Shown here: piece by piece, positions 1 through 24,271 of the stretch
Layout of the letters: every line of letters starts with the position of its first letter
Numbering within the stretch: the first letter of the stretch is position 1
Assembly: GCF_030867145.1 (NCBI RefSeq)
Contig: NC_134431.1
Location: forward strand, 9,315,089 to 9,379,088
DNA length: 64,000 bases
DNA from: Opisthocomus hoazin
Taxonomy: Eukaryota > Chordata > Aves > Opisthocomiformes > Opisthocomidae
Direction of reading: 5' to 3'
Made by a program: the position numbers and the translations under genes
The notes under the pieces: model-generated
The model's database searches: none
The model's input: the letters and a program-made list of their open reading frames with translations, nothing else
What the model was told of the DNA's origin: nothing

Positions 1-3000
1 CTTGACCCGCTTCTGGAGACATTAAGAATACTGGAGAGAAATAAAATAGAGAAAGCAGTTGTGATGGTCAGATAATTTCCTTTGAAATGGTGGACAAATG
101 CAGTGTTGAGGTATAAAAATTTGTGTCATCTGTGGAGGAGTATGTCATAAAAGTTAATATATTAAATGCAGAACTCAGTCTTGGGATAAAAAAAATAGCT
201 AGGGACTTGACAACATGTGTGCTAAAGACTTTAAGAAATAAAGTAAATGTCTACACCTGAGATAAAGTAAATCCAGTTTGGGCTCCCAAGTGGAACTTTT
301 TATGTGTCTTTATATATGGTACTTTTGAAAAGATGTGTCTTCTTGCTGTTAAAACCAAGTGTTTTTTTTTGGAGTTCCATCGCTGAATTAAATATGTCTT
401 AACTCAGGCTTTGTATACACCACGGAAGTTATATTTCTGTAACTCTACAGGTATTGGAAGGAACTGTGCAGCTCTCCCAGGGCGAGTGTTATTATTTTGG
501 TGAAGGTGATTTCTTTTAGAGGAAAAAGGGTGAGTTAGTATTAGTTACATCCAAGGGTAATTAGCAAATTATCTCATTTCTAGTCAGCATAATTCTAAAA
601 GTTCAAATGCAGACTAGAGTCTAGTGTATCTTGTGATATGCTTTTTTTGTGCTGGTTTGAATATATACTATTATACTTATTATCGTATAACTTACACATC
701 TGCTCTCTTTTTTTGATGCAAAAATTACTTTTTTGATTGAGGCACCTCTCATTTATTATGCAGAGGAATGGTGGTGCTATATAACAGGTTAGACCTCTGT
801 GTTAGACGTCCGCCTCATTCATTGCAGAAAAGCATACCAGAGTTATTGGAATGATATCTATATTTCTGTTGTTCATTGTCTGGGTCTTATGTCATCTTTG
901 TTATGGATAATCCAGTCTTCCAAACGAACAAAACTAATGATGAAGTTCCAGTAAATTTTGGTGATGTTTATCATGATTCTGTATGAAGGGCTTCATAAGT
1001 GTTTCTGAATTTGCCTACACAACTGTTCTGTCAATATGGAATCATTTACTTGGGCTTACATAGTACTGTAGTAAATAAAAGGGTTTTCTAGGTGACATTC
1101 AGTTGCCTATATCCATGAGACCATGCAAAAAACAACAAATATGTTAAAATTAGAAATGACCATTAGAGTGTCATAAATTCAATTATAAGATTTTTCCTAA
1201 GGGGAATTCTTACATGTAAAGTTGTTTATCCACCTGCGTTGTACTTTCCTATACCTTAACTTTGCTGATTATTATGAGGTCTATAGGTGTGTGTAGGGAT
1301 ATTCACTCTGATTATACCATACTGAAAAGTGGCAGTTAAATTTTAGTGTGTTAACAACTTCTTCCTTCTGCAAGAATATTCTAGTCTTTTATGTGCCCAA
1401 TCCTACTCCGTTTCTTGACAACAGAGTGGATCTTGTCTTCTAAAGAAACCTTTCTTTTAGTATTTATGGTTCTTTTTAAGCTTCTGGTATCATCTCAGTG
1501 TGTCATATGATTTCTTTCCTCCTAGAACAATTTACCTAATCTTTTCATCTGTGGCTCTCTTACCACAGAATACCATTTAATGGGGCTCCCATACTACCAG
1601 CAGAGTGACACACTTGTAGTATTATGTTGTGTGCTTCATGGAGAAACAGAAAAGCTAACTTGCTGGGCTCTAGCAAAGATTCTTACCACCCTTTTCTTCG
1701 AAAGAGCATTAAAAAAAGCTTGTTCTCAGGAAAGCTCTCTAATGAAGGGGTCTGCTTGAAGTTACATGATACTGCCTGAATGACCTTCTGCAAGTGAGAC
1801 TGTTGCTGTGGGCGCTGAGCAATGACTTAAGGAAAGCAAGCGTGTTTGGTTTAGTTAGGTGCTGATGACGTCAATACCTGTGTAACTATCTATATTTTTC
1901 CTGTTTTTCTAGGAGCAGTTGGCAATGTACTTTTCACACTCTGATTCCATGAGCATTTTAAGTTAGTATTGATGCTCTGGCTGCTTATTCTCCCCATCAA
2001 GCACACAAAAGAACTTCTGTAGCTGAGCAGTGCATCATATTAGGAAATTCGTGTGTGTTAAGATTAATAGGGTTTTCTCCTCCCTTGTGTCTTGCTGGGT
2101 CAGTTTTAACTTGTGTAGTTTTCCTGTCCAGTTCACCATACCAGTACTTTTGAAGGCACAAATGTTGAACAGAGCAACTGGCAGTAAAGAGAAAGGCAGG
2201 ATTGCTCCTTTTGATGGTAGTGCTGGTTTACAAAAGGTTAAACTGTTCATAGAACTGGAATGTCAGAAAGTCTGTTTTGAATGCCAGAAAAATTGGCACT
2301 TTCATTTTCCTTAATGAGACTTCCTCCTAAAAGCACTCCTCTGCATTGTGACATCTCTGCTGCTTAATTTCACAGGTGCACTCTAAGTGTAGTGAAGCAG
2401 TTTGTGGTCATCTTGTGGTTTTTTTTTGCTACAGAGGATCTTTTGCATTGCTGTGCCTCTTGGTTACTTTGTAGCTGGATAAATTATTTTATATAGTCCT
2501 GAATGTTCTTAGTTACACTCTCAGAAATTAGATGTTGTAACATCTGAGGAAATTAGCTTTCTTTTTTTAATTTATATTTCTTTGTTCTAAGTCATATCTA
2601 TTAAGATCAGCTTAAGAGAAAGCGTAAAAGAAGAATGTATTTTTTTCCATCTGTTTTCATATTATGCCTGTTGTACTTCTCTGATTTATGAACTAGATAA
2701 CTGAGAGCTTGCAAACATAGTAAATGTATTTGTAAACATAGTATAAGAATTTGCTATTGGCAGTGCAGGACATAATTCCATATTGCATTGTGTTTTCACA
2801 GCAAAGGAACAAGTTTTTGGTTCCCCCCCCATTCCACTTATATCCCTGTGTTACAGCTTACCAATCTTTGAGTTGTATCAGCACAACTGTTTTTATCTAA
2901 AGTTGTGCAACAAAATAATGAAATGTTTTCAACTAAACAAAGCAAACATATTTACCTCTTATCACATTGTAGGGTCATCCAGTAATCAACATTATTGTTG

Positions 3001-4715
3001 CGAATGAGAGGTTAGGTTGCTTAAATGATCACTCAAAGGTTTTGCAAGAAAAGATTATACTGAGAATTTAGAAAATGTGAGCTTACAAAGTTTGTTGGCA
3101 AGGTCCGCTCTATTACTTATCAAACGAAGGGAATACAAAATCAAAGGAATTTGTGAGGAGAAAATGATTTATACAGAGTAAAAGAAAAGTGTAAGGGTGT
3201 AGGGGGACCCTCCTGTTGAGTCACCAGGTTTGGACTGGACCCCTTTGCTTTCTAAACTCCTCCTCAGAGGGGAGCCTAGGTGTGGCTGGATCCAGAACCG
3301 GCCTTAGACCGCGAGGGTTTATGTCTAAGGATATGTTTAACAGCAATTCATGGTGTGTTCACAGTTTAAAGACAGAGTGACAGGAAGTTAGCAGCTATTA
3401 ATCACTGGTTAACTTAACATTTACTAAGTGGTTGAAAAGAATTTGCAGTCACAGTAATAGAATATTATGTTTTGAATCGATTCACACACACAAATTCCCC
3501 TTGAGTTCAGTGACATACTCACTTCAAATCAAGTGATTTCTCAACGGGCAAAGGCTGAGTCTCGAGATCAGCCCAGGTAGTTCGCGAGTTATCTGAGAGG
3601 CGTCCCATTCAGAGGGAGTTACTGGGCGCAGCCCGCTGTGGATCAGAAGAGCTCAAAGGGCCTTTCTTGGTGCTGCTGTTTATAGGGTCTCAAGATGACT
3701 GACTTTAGGCATCAGTAATTTTCCATCCTGGTCACAATCCACATGATGCAGACAGCAACTATTCAATTCCAGTACCACGCAGAATGTACAGTTCTGACAT
3801 TTACCAGGCAGGTGCGACTCCAGGCATCAGGAGTTTCAGGTGCAGTCAGGGAGCGCCTGATCGGCCCAACTCACTGCTCTTATACAAAGACAAGGAAAGT
3901 GCTAAGTCGTCCTGATTCAGTGCACACCAGCCAACTATTCCTGCAGTGCAAGCAAGAATACAATGTTGACTGGTTCTGGGATTGCCAGGTGAGGGGGGGC
4001 TGTACCACTATCAACAGTTCTATTGCTACAGCTAGTGACTAAATATACTGCAGCATGGCAATGGGAAGACATTTTGAAGACGTAGGGATGGCTGAAAGTG
4101 TTGGGGTTTGGTTTTTTTTTCAGTTGGTTGGTTTTCTTTTGTTTTGTTTTTTTAAATCCACAAGCTAGTTTTGCCACTGGATAAAAAGTAACATAAAAGT
4201 ATACCATTAGTTTCTTTGATTGTACTGTAATTTTTAGAAAATGCTTGATTTTTCATGCAACAAATTGATTAATCTTATAATTTTACTATGATGTTCTGAA
4301 TATTCTATTTGTTTATACGGACACTTAACCAGAACATTGCTTTTTTGAGTATCTTGCAAAGTTAGGTGGAACCTGCCATCTGATATAATTTAGAGAGTCT
4401 TTTAACTTTTGAAATAAATGAAAGCCATTTACACTTCTAAACACTTCAAAATGTTATTTAGTACAGCAGTGAGTAATTTGATCCTTAGCTAAAAGGACAT
4501 AATTCATGTCCTGACCCTATGCAGCAAATATTAAAGGATTTTCAGCAAGGTGAGCCTCCACATTTGTGGGAGATAAATAACACCTTCAGGACTTCTTTGA
4601 TTTAAATTGTGTATTTGAGAACTTTTGTTGATGGCATAATCTTCTGGTTTTGAGTGTTTATATCTAGCTTGTTTGAAAAATCTGATATTTTTCCTTGTTT
4701 CTTTTTGAATTTCAG
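1..4715 (+). other. TRAM gene intron 1 (3' part)
   Basis: This stretch lies upstream of the first recognisable TRAM exon and ends in a polypyrimidine tract and TTTCAG acceptor at 4711-4715. I looked for the expected first exon, which encodes the hydrophilic N-terminus and first membrane segment and normally sits in a CpG island, and did not find it; the region has no CpG island. It is AT-rich with T-runs on the + strand, as expected for an intron of a + strand gene. It contains an antisense LTR (separate entry) and short open frames under 100 codons that match nothing I recognise. The intron assignment rests on exon 2 starting in phase 0 without a start codon. Confidence 0.7.
2968..4030 (-). 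mobile_element. Endogenous retrovirus LTR, probable solo LTR, antisense in TRAM intron 1
   Basis: Read on the minus strand, this segment has LTR architecture. It starts TGTAG near 4030 and ends CTACA near 2968, giving 5-bp inverted ends. It contains a TATAAG motif followed by a GC-richer stretch (about 3870), then a second CTATAAACAGC promoter-like motif (about 3685) followed by a GAGCTC-containing leader, as in many avian ERV LTRs. Its composition (CpG-containing, GC-richer) differs from the flanking intron. No gag, pol or env reading frame flanks it, so it is probably a solo LTR. The flanking 5-mers (CACAT before, GCTAG after) do not match, so I see no target-site duplication and the exact ends are tentative. 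An ERVL-like (class III) origin is suspected but not shown. Confidence 0.5.
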
Positions 4716-16171
<11,456 letters not shown>

Positions 16172-16917
16172 GAACACAAGCTAGTATTGGAAGACAACAT
16201 TTGACAGAAGACTGTGACTTAAAAAATTGACACTACAGAGACATTATTTGGATGTCTTTATTATTTCAATGGACACTATCAGGTTATATTTTTAGAATAT
16301 TTTTTGTTAATGACCCTACACTTGCGACAAGATCATCTTTGGTCTACCTTAACCCAGTAGTCATCTCCAAATTTCACGTAGCTTTAACAGTGAACACAGA
16401 TGAATCGGTTTGAGCTTCTGATTCTGTGATCAGAAGTGATTACATTTCTATAATATTTGCATTACAGACACTTCAGAAGGCTGTCAAAGTTATCTGTCTA
16501 TTCATTTGTTTTTGCAAAATCAAAATTTTGTACCAAAAAGATCCTGCCATGTCTGTCTGTGTGTCCATCTGTCGTCCCCCCCCGCCTTCCCTCTCCAAGA
16601 ATTTTTTTCTTTATTCTTCTTACATCAAGTAAGAGGTATATCTGAACTGGCCTGGTAAAAAACAAAAAATGTTCTATACCTGATTTCTCTTTAAAAATTG
16701 CAGATTTAGAGAGAGGGCAAATTCTGACAGGACATCACTGATCTTCTTTCCGTATAAAGGTGAGACTAATGTTTAGTAAAAATGCAAATTATGTGCCTTG
16801 GGAAAAATGCTAGACTGCCTGTTGGATTTTGCAGTGGATTGTATTGTCTTGTATGCAGCAGGGGTGGAGGGAAGGAAAGTAGCCAATTGATCTGTAGTAT
16901 AATCTTAACCCTTCTGA

Positions 16918-16923
16918 AATAAA
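16918..16923 (+). promoter_or_regulatory. Candidate poly(A) signal AATAAA (proximal)
   Basis: Canonical hexamer about 750 nt after the TRAM stop codon. It is the first AATAAA in the 3' UTR and would give the short-UTR isoform. Confidence 0.45.
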
Positions 16924-17773
16924 AGACAAAACTTCCGAATATTTTTAAAGAGCCAGTATTTCATTCTTGCTATCATGTGCCAGATTTTTTTTCAACTGTA
17001 TTTTTCCTTTAATTTATAATAGACATGTCTTAAAGTTCTGGGTCTACACAGAGGATGTTTAAGTTAGGTGCTCAAACAATATTGCAATGACTGTTTCACC
17101 AAGCATAACCTAAAGGTTTTTTGTTCGTTCTTAACCTGTAGATGATCATTTAGTTTAGTCTGACTCAAGGTATTAATTTGCTCCTTGTGTGAACACTTTA
17201 TCTGGATATGATTTTAATATTAATATGATTATATTATAAAAAGATTAATGGTATTTTTGTAAGTAGCTCTTGTAGATCTGAGGCTGGTATCTCAATGCTG
17301 GGTAAGTTTCATGAACTCACTTTCTTATTTGCCATAACTTTCTGTCTATGTAAATGGATTGTAGGAATATTACGTGAATTCACATAAGTCTATAAACTTC
17401 TACTGAAAATGTTTACCATGGAACTAGAATACATTTGCTAATATTTTTAATAATCTTGTGTAATAGAGTGCCACATGTGATAAAAGTATCATCTTTTGAA
17501 CAGTTTGGGTGAGATTTTCTTAGCCTTTGAGTATTTCTCAGCATGCTGCTCACAGGACAGTGTTTCTTTTGGTGTATGCTGCAAAGGTAAGCTTACAGTC
17601 TGTAGATTTCAATTTGTGCACACCTAAGTTACTAGGCTTTTACAAGTGAATCCACACAGCGGTTTAGGTGTCAGTAGCCAGTTCTAGGCACATAAAACTA
17701 GACAATTCTGAACTTTAAAGATATTTTTTTTCTTCAGCATTATCAGAAAGTATGTTCCTAATACTGCCACTTG

Positions 17774-17779
17774 AATAAA
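17774..17779 (+). promoter_or_regulatory. Candidate poly(A) signal AATAAA (middle)
   Basis: Canonical hexamer about 1.6 kb after the TRAM stop, with a T-rich tract about 70 nt downstream. It is a plausible main 3' end. Confidence 0.45.
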
Positions 17780-17800
17780 ATGACTCCATGCTTAAATATT

Positions 17801-20800
17801 CTTAGTATGTGACACTCATGATGGCCATTTCAAAGAAGATTGATTTTTTTTCTTTAAAGGTAATTTATTTAAATTATTATTTTAGAAATACAAATGCAAT
17901 GCAAGTATATGTATAGCTACAATTGTATTCATGTACACTTATATTTGATGTAGGAATCTCCTCCTTTGAACATGATTAATTTTGTTTTAAATGAAAATCA
18001 CTGTCTGTATATTAAATACTTGGATACATACTTACAGTAACACCAAATACATTAAATTAATTCTAGGCTTGTTATTATGAAGATGTTTCAGAAAACTGTT
18101 TGCGACAAAATGTCTGTTTTACTTAAAACACTGTTCCTGCAAATTTAACAGCGTAATTACTTCACAGATATGAAGATAGTTCCATTGAATTTACAAAAAA
18201 AGAAAATGAGCCAGTTGGTGAACAACTAGTTCATTAATAAAAAAGCAAGTGTATATGCTTTTAGAAGTAAACTGAATTAAGGCAGTGATTCTTACGATTT
18301 TTCTTTTGGTTTTTACTGGCTTGCTAATAGAGAGTCTGTGAAAGCTAAAATGAAAACTGTTTCTTAAATCAGATGACAATGAAGATGATGTTTTTTTTTC
18401 CTTCCAGCTGAGTGGGAATGAGGAATCAGGAAAGTAGAACTCGGGTGAAAATTATTAACTCACAGGAATACTTGCTTAGATGTATTTTAAGCAACTTCTT
18501 TCTTTTGTAAATTTACAAGACTAAGACAATTTTGAGCTTATATCTGCAAGTACTTTTTAAATGCTTTTCATGGTGTTTAAATTAAAATTTGTTGGTTTGT
18601 TCCATGTTTAGAAAAAACTGCCACATTTGGGGATTGTTCCATATATTAAGTACAAGATTTTGTAGGGAAGGTATGAGATGTAGGTCATCAACTGTGAATT
18701 TCCAAGTGCTTGACAATTTCTTTCAAATTGTAGCTTTCAGAAACATTGCCAAAAATGTCTAAGGTCTTTGAAATTACTTTTCTTTAACCAAATACTTCAA
18801 CCAATTCCAAACCCCTTGGGTCACAGCAAGATCCGAGGTCAATCCAGGCATCTCGTTATGAAGTCAATAAAACAAAATGCTCAGTAGAATTCTCATACAG
18901 GACTGCTTAGCTGACTGAGACATATTTAAAGCCAAATCTAAGCCAAAGGTAATGAGAGTACTGCAAAGACATGTTTATGTCACAGAGCATCTTCAGAAGC
19001 CTTGGAAACACAAGACCTAAGTGCCTTGAATCAGAGAAGTCAGAAATATGCGCTTGAGGTCTGGGGTAAAAACTGCAGCATGTTAGGGTTGTGCTTGGTG
19101 GGGTTTGTTCTGTGGATTTTTTTTTGTTGGTGGTTGGTTGGGATTTTTTTGTTGTTTAAATATAGCTTTGTCAGGTTTTTTTTGAGAACCAAGATGACTG
19201 TGTTTTTCATGTTTTTTAAATATTATGAGTGTCACATAGAGAAACAATCAAATTAGACACTGATTTCTTCCTGTTTCAGCCATGTAGCCTTTGCTGAAGT
19301 GGCATAAAATCTGTCAGTACAGATGTTGAGGCGTGTTCCCTAGTGATGTAATACTGTAATAATAATCTTATTAAGCTCTTTTTACGTTTATTTTAAGATT
19401 TTAATTTATGTAAATCATAAGACTTTCAGAGCAACTGTATGTTGTATCTTGTCACAGGCTAATTGTAAGCTTAATTCATATATCAGAGGCCCTTCGCAAA
19501 TAGTCATGTGCACATCAAAATATAAATTATTACTATGCATATACTTTGTGGGGAAACCAAAATCAGGTCATCTTACTTTTAACCTTCCTTTCCTCCTAGT
19601 GGGTATGTAAGAGTTGTTTTATCTCCTGAATATTCTTTTAAAGATAAGAGGAAGGGCATCTTTTAGGCAGTGTGGAGAAGCTTACATTATCTATCTTTAT
19701 CTCTGTTTTTAAACTGTATGATAGGAATCAACAGATTGTCTTGGTTTTAAAAGCAGAATAATGAGAAACCTTCCTTAGCTGATACATTTTACATTCTCTG
19801 CTTACTGAGGAGTTGAGTTGGTTGCATGAAGTGGAATAGAGTGGAGGTTTTGTGGTGGCATAGCGATGTGGACAGTAGAGTTACTCTTGCCTGCTCCTGT
19901 TCAAGTCCACTAGAACCTGTAATTATTCAGAGTAGGTTCTAAAAATGCAGAATGTTGTCTGGGAGCTGGAGTTTTAAACAAGTTCTGAAAAATGCTAGAA
20001 TTTCTAAATGTTTGGTCTTTTTGAACGCTGTGTAACTCCGTAAATAATTAGTTTCATTATTTTGTTGATAAAGGAATTGGGAGGGAGGAGGCAATGTTTC
20101 ATCTGTGTTTATTAATGTTAAAATGGGCAGGTGCATCTTAAAATGAAAGCACATACATACTACCTTTCTTAAACCATCTGAATGTTGACTTTTACTACAA
20201 AATATTTCTAGTACTTAAAGAAATGGGTAAAACACTGATACTGTAATCTATGAAATTTTAGATGCTTAGCTTTAAGCCTCAGTAGCTGGAACTGAGTTTA
20301 TGAATTTACTGACCACAAGCAAGAGAGAAATGTTTACAAACTAATGTTGTTGTAACATTTCTTTGTTACAATTATCCCCTAATTTTCTTACATACAGTTA
20401 CTCTTTCAGTGAAACAAGCAATCCACTGCAGGTTACATTGACTAACATGTGACTGTCTGATTGCAACAAATATACTGGTTTGGTTTTAATTCCCCTTGAG
20501 ATGTATTTTCTTTTCAGTTAATCAACTTGTCTGTCCTTTTTCTGCTTAAACAATTAGTTTTGAAATGTGTTTTTTAAAAATTCATTATGAAAAATAGATT
20601 TGCATAAATATGATTTAATAATTCTATAAGCTAAAATTATGGTTTAGTGAAAGGCTGCTGAAATACCATAAAGGATTTTGCTGAAACACTAGTTTGTTTT
20701 ACATAGTTTGTTTTACACGGTTTTCCATGAGAATTTGATTGTTTAATGTGTAATCAATAATGTATAGCACAAGACCTCTGTTTTCAGTGTATGTAAGATT

Positions 20801-23700
20801 CTGTTTATTCACTTGAGAAAGGTTTCTTTAGCAATATCTTATCCATTTTAAAAAAATTGTTCTCTAATGATGTATTTCAGATGCATCTCATTTTACTCTA
20901 TATTTTTGTTTAATTTCCTTTGTTACCATTGAATAATCTGTTTTATTGTTATACTAAACCAGTTACTCTTGATAGCCTGGTCAGTTAGGCAGATTAGCCA
21001 CACAAAATTGGATTGCTAGTCTAGGAAGGAGGTATGTATGTACTTTGCGTTTATTAAAAAAAAATAAATAAAAAATCAAGAGACTCCACTTCTTCGACAC
21101 TTTACCCGTTTCCTATCCGTGTTGGTTTTCTTTGCTTATTCAATGCCAGAACAACATTTCTGTATAGTCCCTGTGATGTCTATGTGGTAATTTCAGGGTC
21201 TTTTGTACACCAGATATTCTTCCCAACTCCAGTCAAGCAGTCTGAAATCAATCTGCTGCAAATTTTTACTTGGTGTACAAAAAAAATAATAATACAGACA
21301 TTAAAGCAAGTTAAAATTTTGTGGTTATCAAAAAGTGCCATTCAGCCCCAGAAAACCTGTTGGTAATGTGACAAACCACAGTTCTGCTTAACCTAGTTAG
21401 ATAGGGAACCCAAAAATAAAGTTTCCGTATGAATATTAAAAATATCCAGTATCAAAGACTGGGGAGGGGATTCTAGGTTTGGGGGAGCAGAAAGATGTTT
21501 TCTTTTATGTTGTCAGTTTATAATTTGGGAAGGGAAGAGAAGGAAAGCTACTTCTGTTCCGGAGTATTACTGGAAAATGTCATAGCTTAGAACTGATGGG
21601 GTTGGTTTTGTCTGTGGGTTTTTTGTTGTTGTTTTGTTTTGTTTTTTCTCTTTTTTAAATGGGGATCTTGTTACTATTTCCTTGTGAAACATTTCAAAAA
21701 ATAACTTAAATCCTATCAATAGATGGAATTGGAAGAAATCTGAGCTTGAGTAAAATTTCTTATAAAGAGTGCTTGTTGACCATGGTGCTTTTTTCTGTCT
21801 CTGAGCAGGGAGTAATTAAATGGGCAGAAGAAACAGGATGTTTCTCTTGCACTAATTGTCCAAACAGAAATTGGTCTTGGAAAATTCAGGGGACAAATCA
21901 GTTATGTAGAGACATGCCCATGTGGAAGAGAAAATGTTTTCTGGAGAAGAGTAGATGATGGAAAAGAATGACTGACTCTGTTATTATCACAATGCAAATG
22001 AATGGCAGTGTCCAAAAAGTGAGCTATGGGACATGTTTCCCGAAGTCTCTGCTTCCCTTAGCCTTTCTTTACTGAGAAAATGTTGAGATCAGATTTGATT
22101 TAATTAGTATGTTACATAAATTAAGCTTAAAGTTGAGTATGTGTCTTGTGTATGTCTTTGGCCAGATTTTTAATACATTTAGGCTGCTAAAGACTGCTTT
22201 AGAAGGGATATGCACCAGCAGGTGGAGCAAATAGATAAAAATATTAAATGGTACAGTTCTACAGCTATATTCGCTGTGATCAGATTTTAAGAGAAGTACA
22301 AAAATTTAGGGCAGTCCTATTAATTTTTGCAGAGCATTACATATCAATGAAAAATGCAAGCACTTTATCACTGTATCCTTCATTGTATAAAGTCAGAGCT
22401 AATTTGAAGTTACCTGTTTATAATTGCTATAACAGAAACAGAAGGTTAATGGCGGGGGAAAGATAGACAATACTTGTATTCTGTTGACAGTGGTAATGTA
22501 AGTATAATTTGAAGACCTTATAGTCTAAATGTAAGAAATATGAATAGCATGCATTTTGCCCAGATTAAACAACAACAACAAAAAACCTAAACAAAAACAA
22601 AACAAACACACCCCCAACATAACCAAACTCCAGTGTTACCACTGCTTCTCATTAACCGATTCCTCCCTGCATACCTCCTTTGGTTTTTCTTTGTTATAAT
22701 TCATAGTGGAAGAAGAGAACAACCTGCAGAAAAAAAAATTACCTGGAATGGAAGAATTGCAATTGTTAAACAGCAGACCTCATACTTTCAGGAAATGCAA
22801 CAGGACCTTTTTCCTCTAAGGTACCCTAAAAACATGAACTCTTTTCTGTTGTGACGACATGACAGGAAATCTGTCTCTACTGGTTAAATCCGAGATCATA
22901 AGTACAAACAGACATTTATAATTGGTAAGTTCTCGAGTAGTGTAACTGCAAGGTAAAAATCTAAGGTGGAGCTTGTGTTTCCAGAACTTGACTGATTTGA
23001 ATTTCATTTATCTCTGGATTTTTTTGGTTTTTAATGTTCGTTTCAGAGGTAGCTGGAGGCTCATATTTGTACCATTAACTTGCTCATAGGTGCCTAATGC
23101 TAGTTAAACTTTTTTTTTTTTTTTTAATTTGGGAATTACTGGAAGGTGTACTTAATGGCTTGACTTGTCTGTCTATCCTGAATACTAATTGTGGCTGTGG
23201 TCCTATAACGAGCTCCGTATGAATGGCTTGGCAGGACTTGAGTGCGTCCTTTTTCATTATTTTGCACTTTATAAATTTGCAAAATAAAGAGAGAATTTTC
23301 ATATGGCTGCTTTATGAGTACCTAAAGCTGAGGTATAGTGTTCTCCACACACCCCATTTTAGTCTGCAAAGTTTCAAACAGTTGTTCTAAAAAAGCTTAT
23401 GAAAGTGGTGTTTATGCAAGGAAACTGTGGCCCAGGAAGGCTGTATTCTGCCGGCCTCCTGCCCCGCGTATCCTCGGCCTTTTTACAGATGGCAGATGAA
23501 CTGGTGCTATGAGTTAGTTTGAAAACCATCTTTGACAGGTACCTGAAGTAGAGAGTAACTGAAACTATGTATGTGCTTTTTGACACTTGTCCCAACGTGT
23601 TTAACAAAATGTTCACTTCCATAGGCTGTTTTTTTCTTTACTGAAATAGAAATAATGGTGCTCGGCAGAGCAAATACTCCAGAAACGTTATTTAGCTGCA
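17801..23700. other. Intergenic stretch between TRAM and the downstream CpG island
   Basis: AT-rich sequence with scattered T-runs, a G/T-rich patch at about 19086-19165 and an A-rich, C/A-repetitive patch at about 22565-22625. Open frames are all under 85 codons and none resembles a known protein. No transposon, RNA gene or splice-bounded coding segment was recognised. The first part may be distal TRAM 3' UTR. Confidence 0.6.
18866..18871 (+). promoter_or_regulatory. Candidate poly(A) signal AATAAA (distal)
   Basis: Canonical hexamer about 2.7 kb after the TRAM stop. It has no strong GT-rich element immediately after it, so it is weaker as a cleavage site. Confidence 0.25.
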
Positions 23701-24113
23701 GCTGTCCCCTCAGTGCTGTGATTGCGCGCTGTGTGCAGGGCTGGTACCTTACTGCCTTCTCCTCCTCTGAGCCCATCACCCGCTCTCGGTTAAACACCGG
23801 ACTGCCAGCCCCTAATTATTCTGTGATTCTGCCGTGACTCTCCGCGGGCCGTCACAGCTGCAGCGCCTGACACAAGGCACGGCGAGTGCCAGCCCCGCGT
23901 CCAGCTGACGGGCCCGCTGCGGCGGGGCCTGGCACGGGGAGCTTCCCCTGGGACCGCTTCCTCGGCCCGGTTTGGGACTGCCCTCCTGGGGCCAGCGCTG
24001 GACACCGGCACCCACCCCGCCGAGCACCCACCGGGCAGCGCCGGGGGAAAACGGCCGGCGGCCGCAGGGGCCGCCGGGAGCGGTGGTGCAGGGAAAGGTC
24101 GGGCCCAAACGGG

Positions 24114-24141
24114 TACTACAAGCACCGTGATGCCCCGCGCG
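24114..24141 (+). promoter_or_regulatory. ZNF143/THAP11-type composite motif, copy 1
   Basis: ACTACA is followed at the expected spacing by a CACC, then GTGATGC, then CCCGCG. This matches the layout of the ACTACA plus ZNF143 (Staf) binding-site composite, with the central TCCCA replaced by CACCG. It is the weaker of the two copies and starts 65 bp upstream of the other in the same orientation. Confidence 0.6.
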
Positions 24142-24178
24142 GATGGGGGCGGGTCCCATGAGGGCCCGCGCGGGGCCG

Positions 24179-24206
24179 TACTACAGGCCCCACAATGCCT
24201 CGCGCC
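24179..24206 (+). promoter_or_regulatory. ZNF143/THAP11-type composite motif, copy 2
   Basis: ACTACA, then CCCCACAATGC, then CTCGCG. This is a close match to the known composite element of many housekeeping promoters, bound by ZNF143 with THAP11/HCFC1. It lies about 60-85 bp upstream of the likely start site, the usual position for this element. Confidence 0.75.
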
Positions 24207-24238
24207 GCCTGGTGGCTCGTCTCGGGGAGGCTGGTTCC

Positions 24239-24247
24239 TATTTAAAT
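24239..24247 (+). promoter_or_regulatory. TATA-like box (TATTTAAAT)
   Basis: An AT-only 9-mer within the CpG island, where such a run is otherwise absent. It would place the start site about 25-30 bp downstream, near 24265-24272, overlapping the YY1-type motif. It could be incidental, since CpG-island promoters often lack TATA. Confidence 0.4.
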
Positions 24248-24260
24248 CCAGGCAGCGAGG

Positions 24261-24271
24261 AAAATGGCGGC
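24261..24271 (+). promoter_or_regulatory. YY1-type motif AAAATGGCGGC
   Basis: Exact match to the YY1 core in the orientation and position (at or just after the start site) typical of CpG-island promoters. It also contains the only ATG in the first exon. Confidence 0.65.

Larger units (their letters stand above)
16172..17800 (+). other. TRAM 3' untranslated region (end approximate)
   Basis: The region follows the TRAM stop directly and has no splice-site-bounded coding sequence. It is AT-rich and holds AATAAA signals at 16918 and 17774. The end is placed just after the second signal because it is followed by a T-rich stretch (about 17845-17855) suited to cleavage. A third signal at 18866 would extend the UTR by about 1.1 kb. 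Small open frames here are unrelated to any protein I recognise. Confidence 0.55.
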
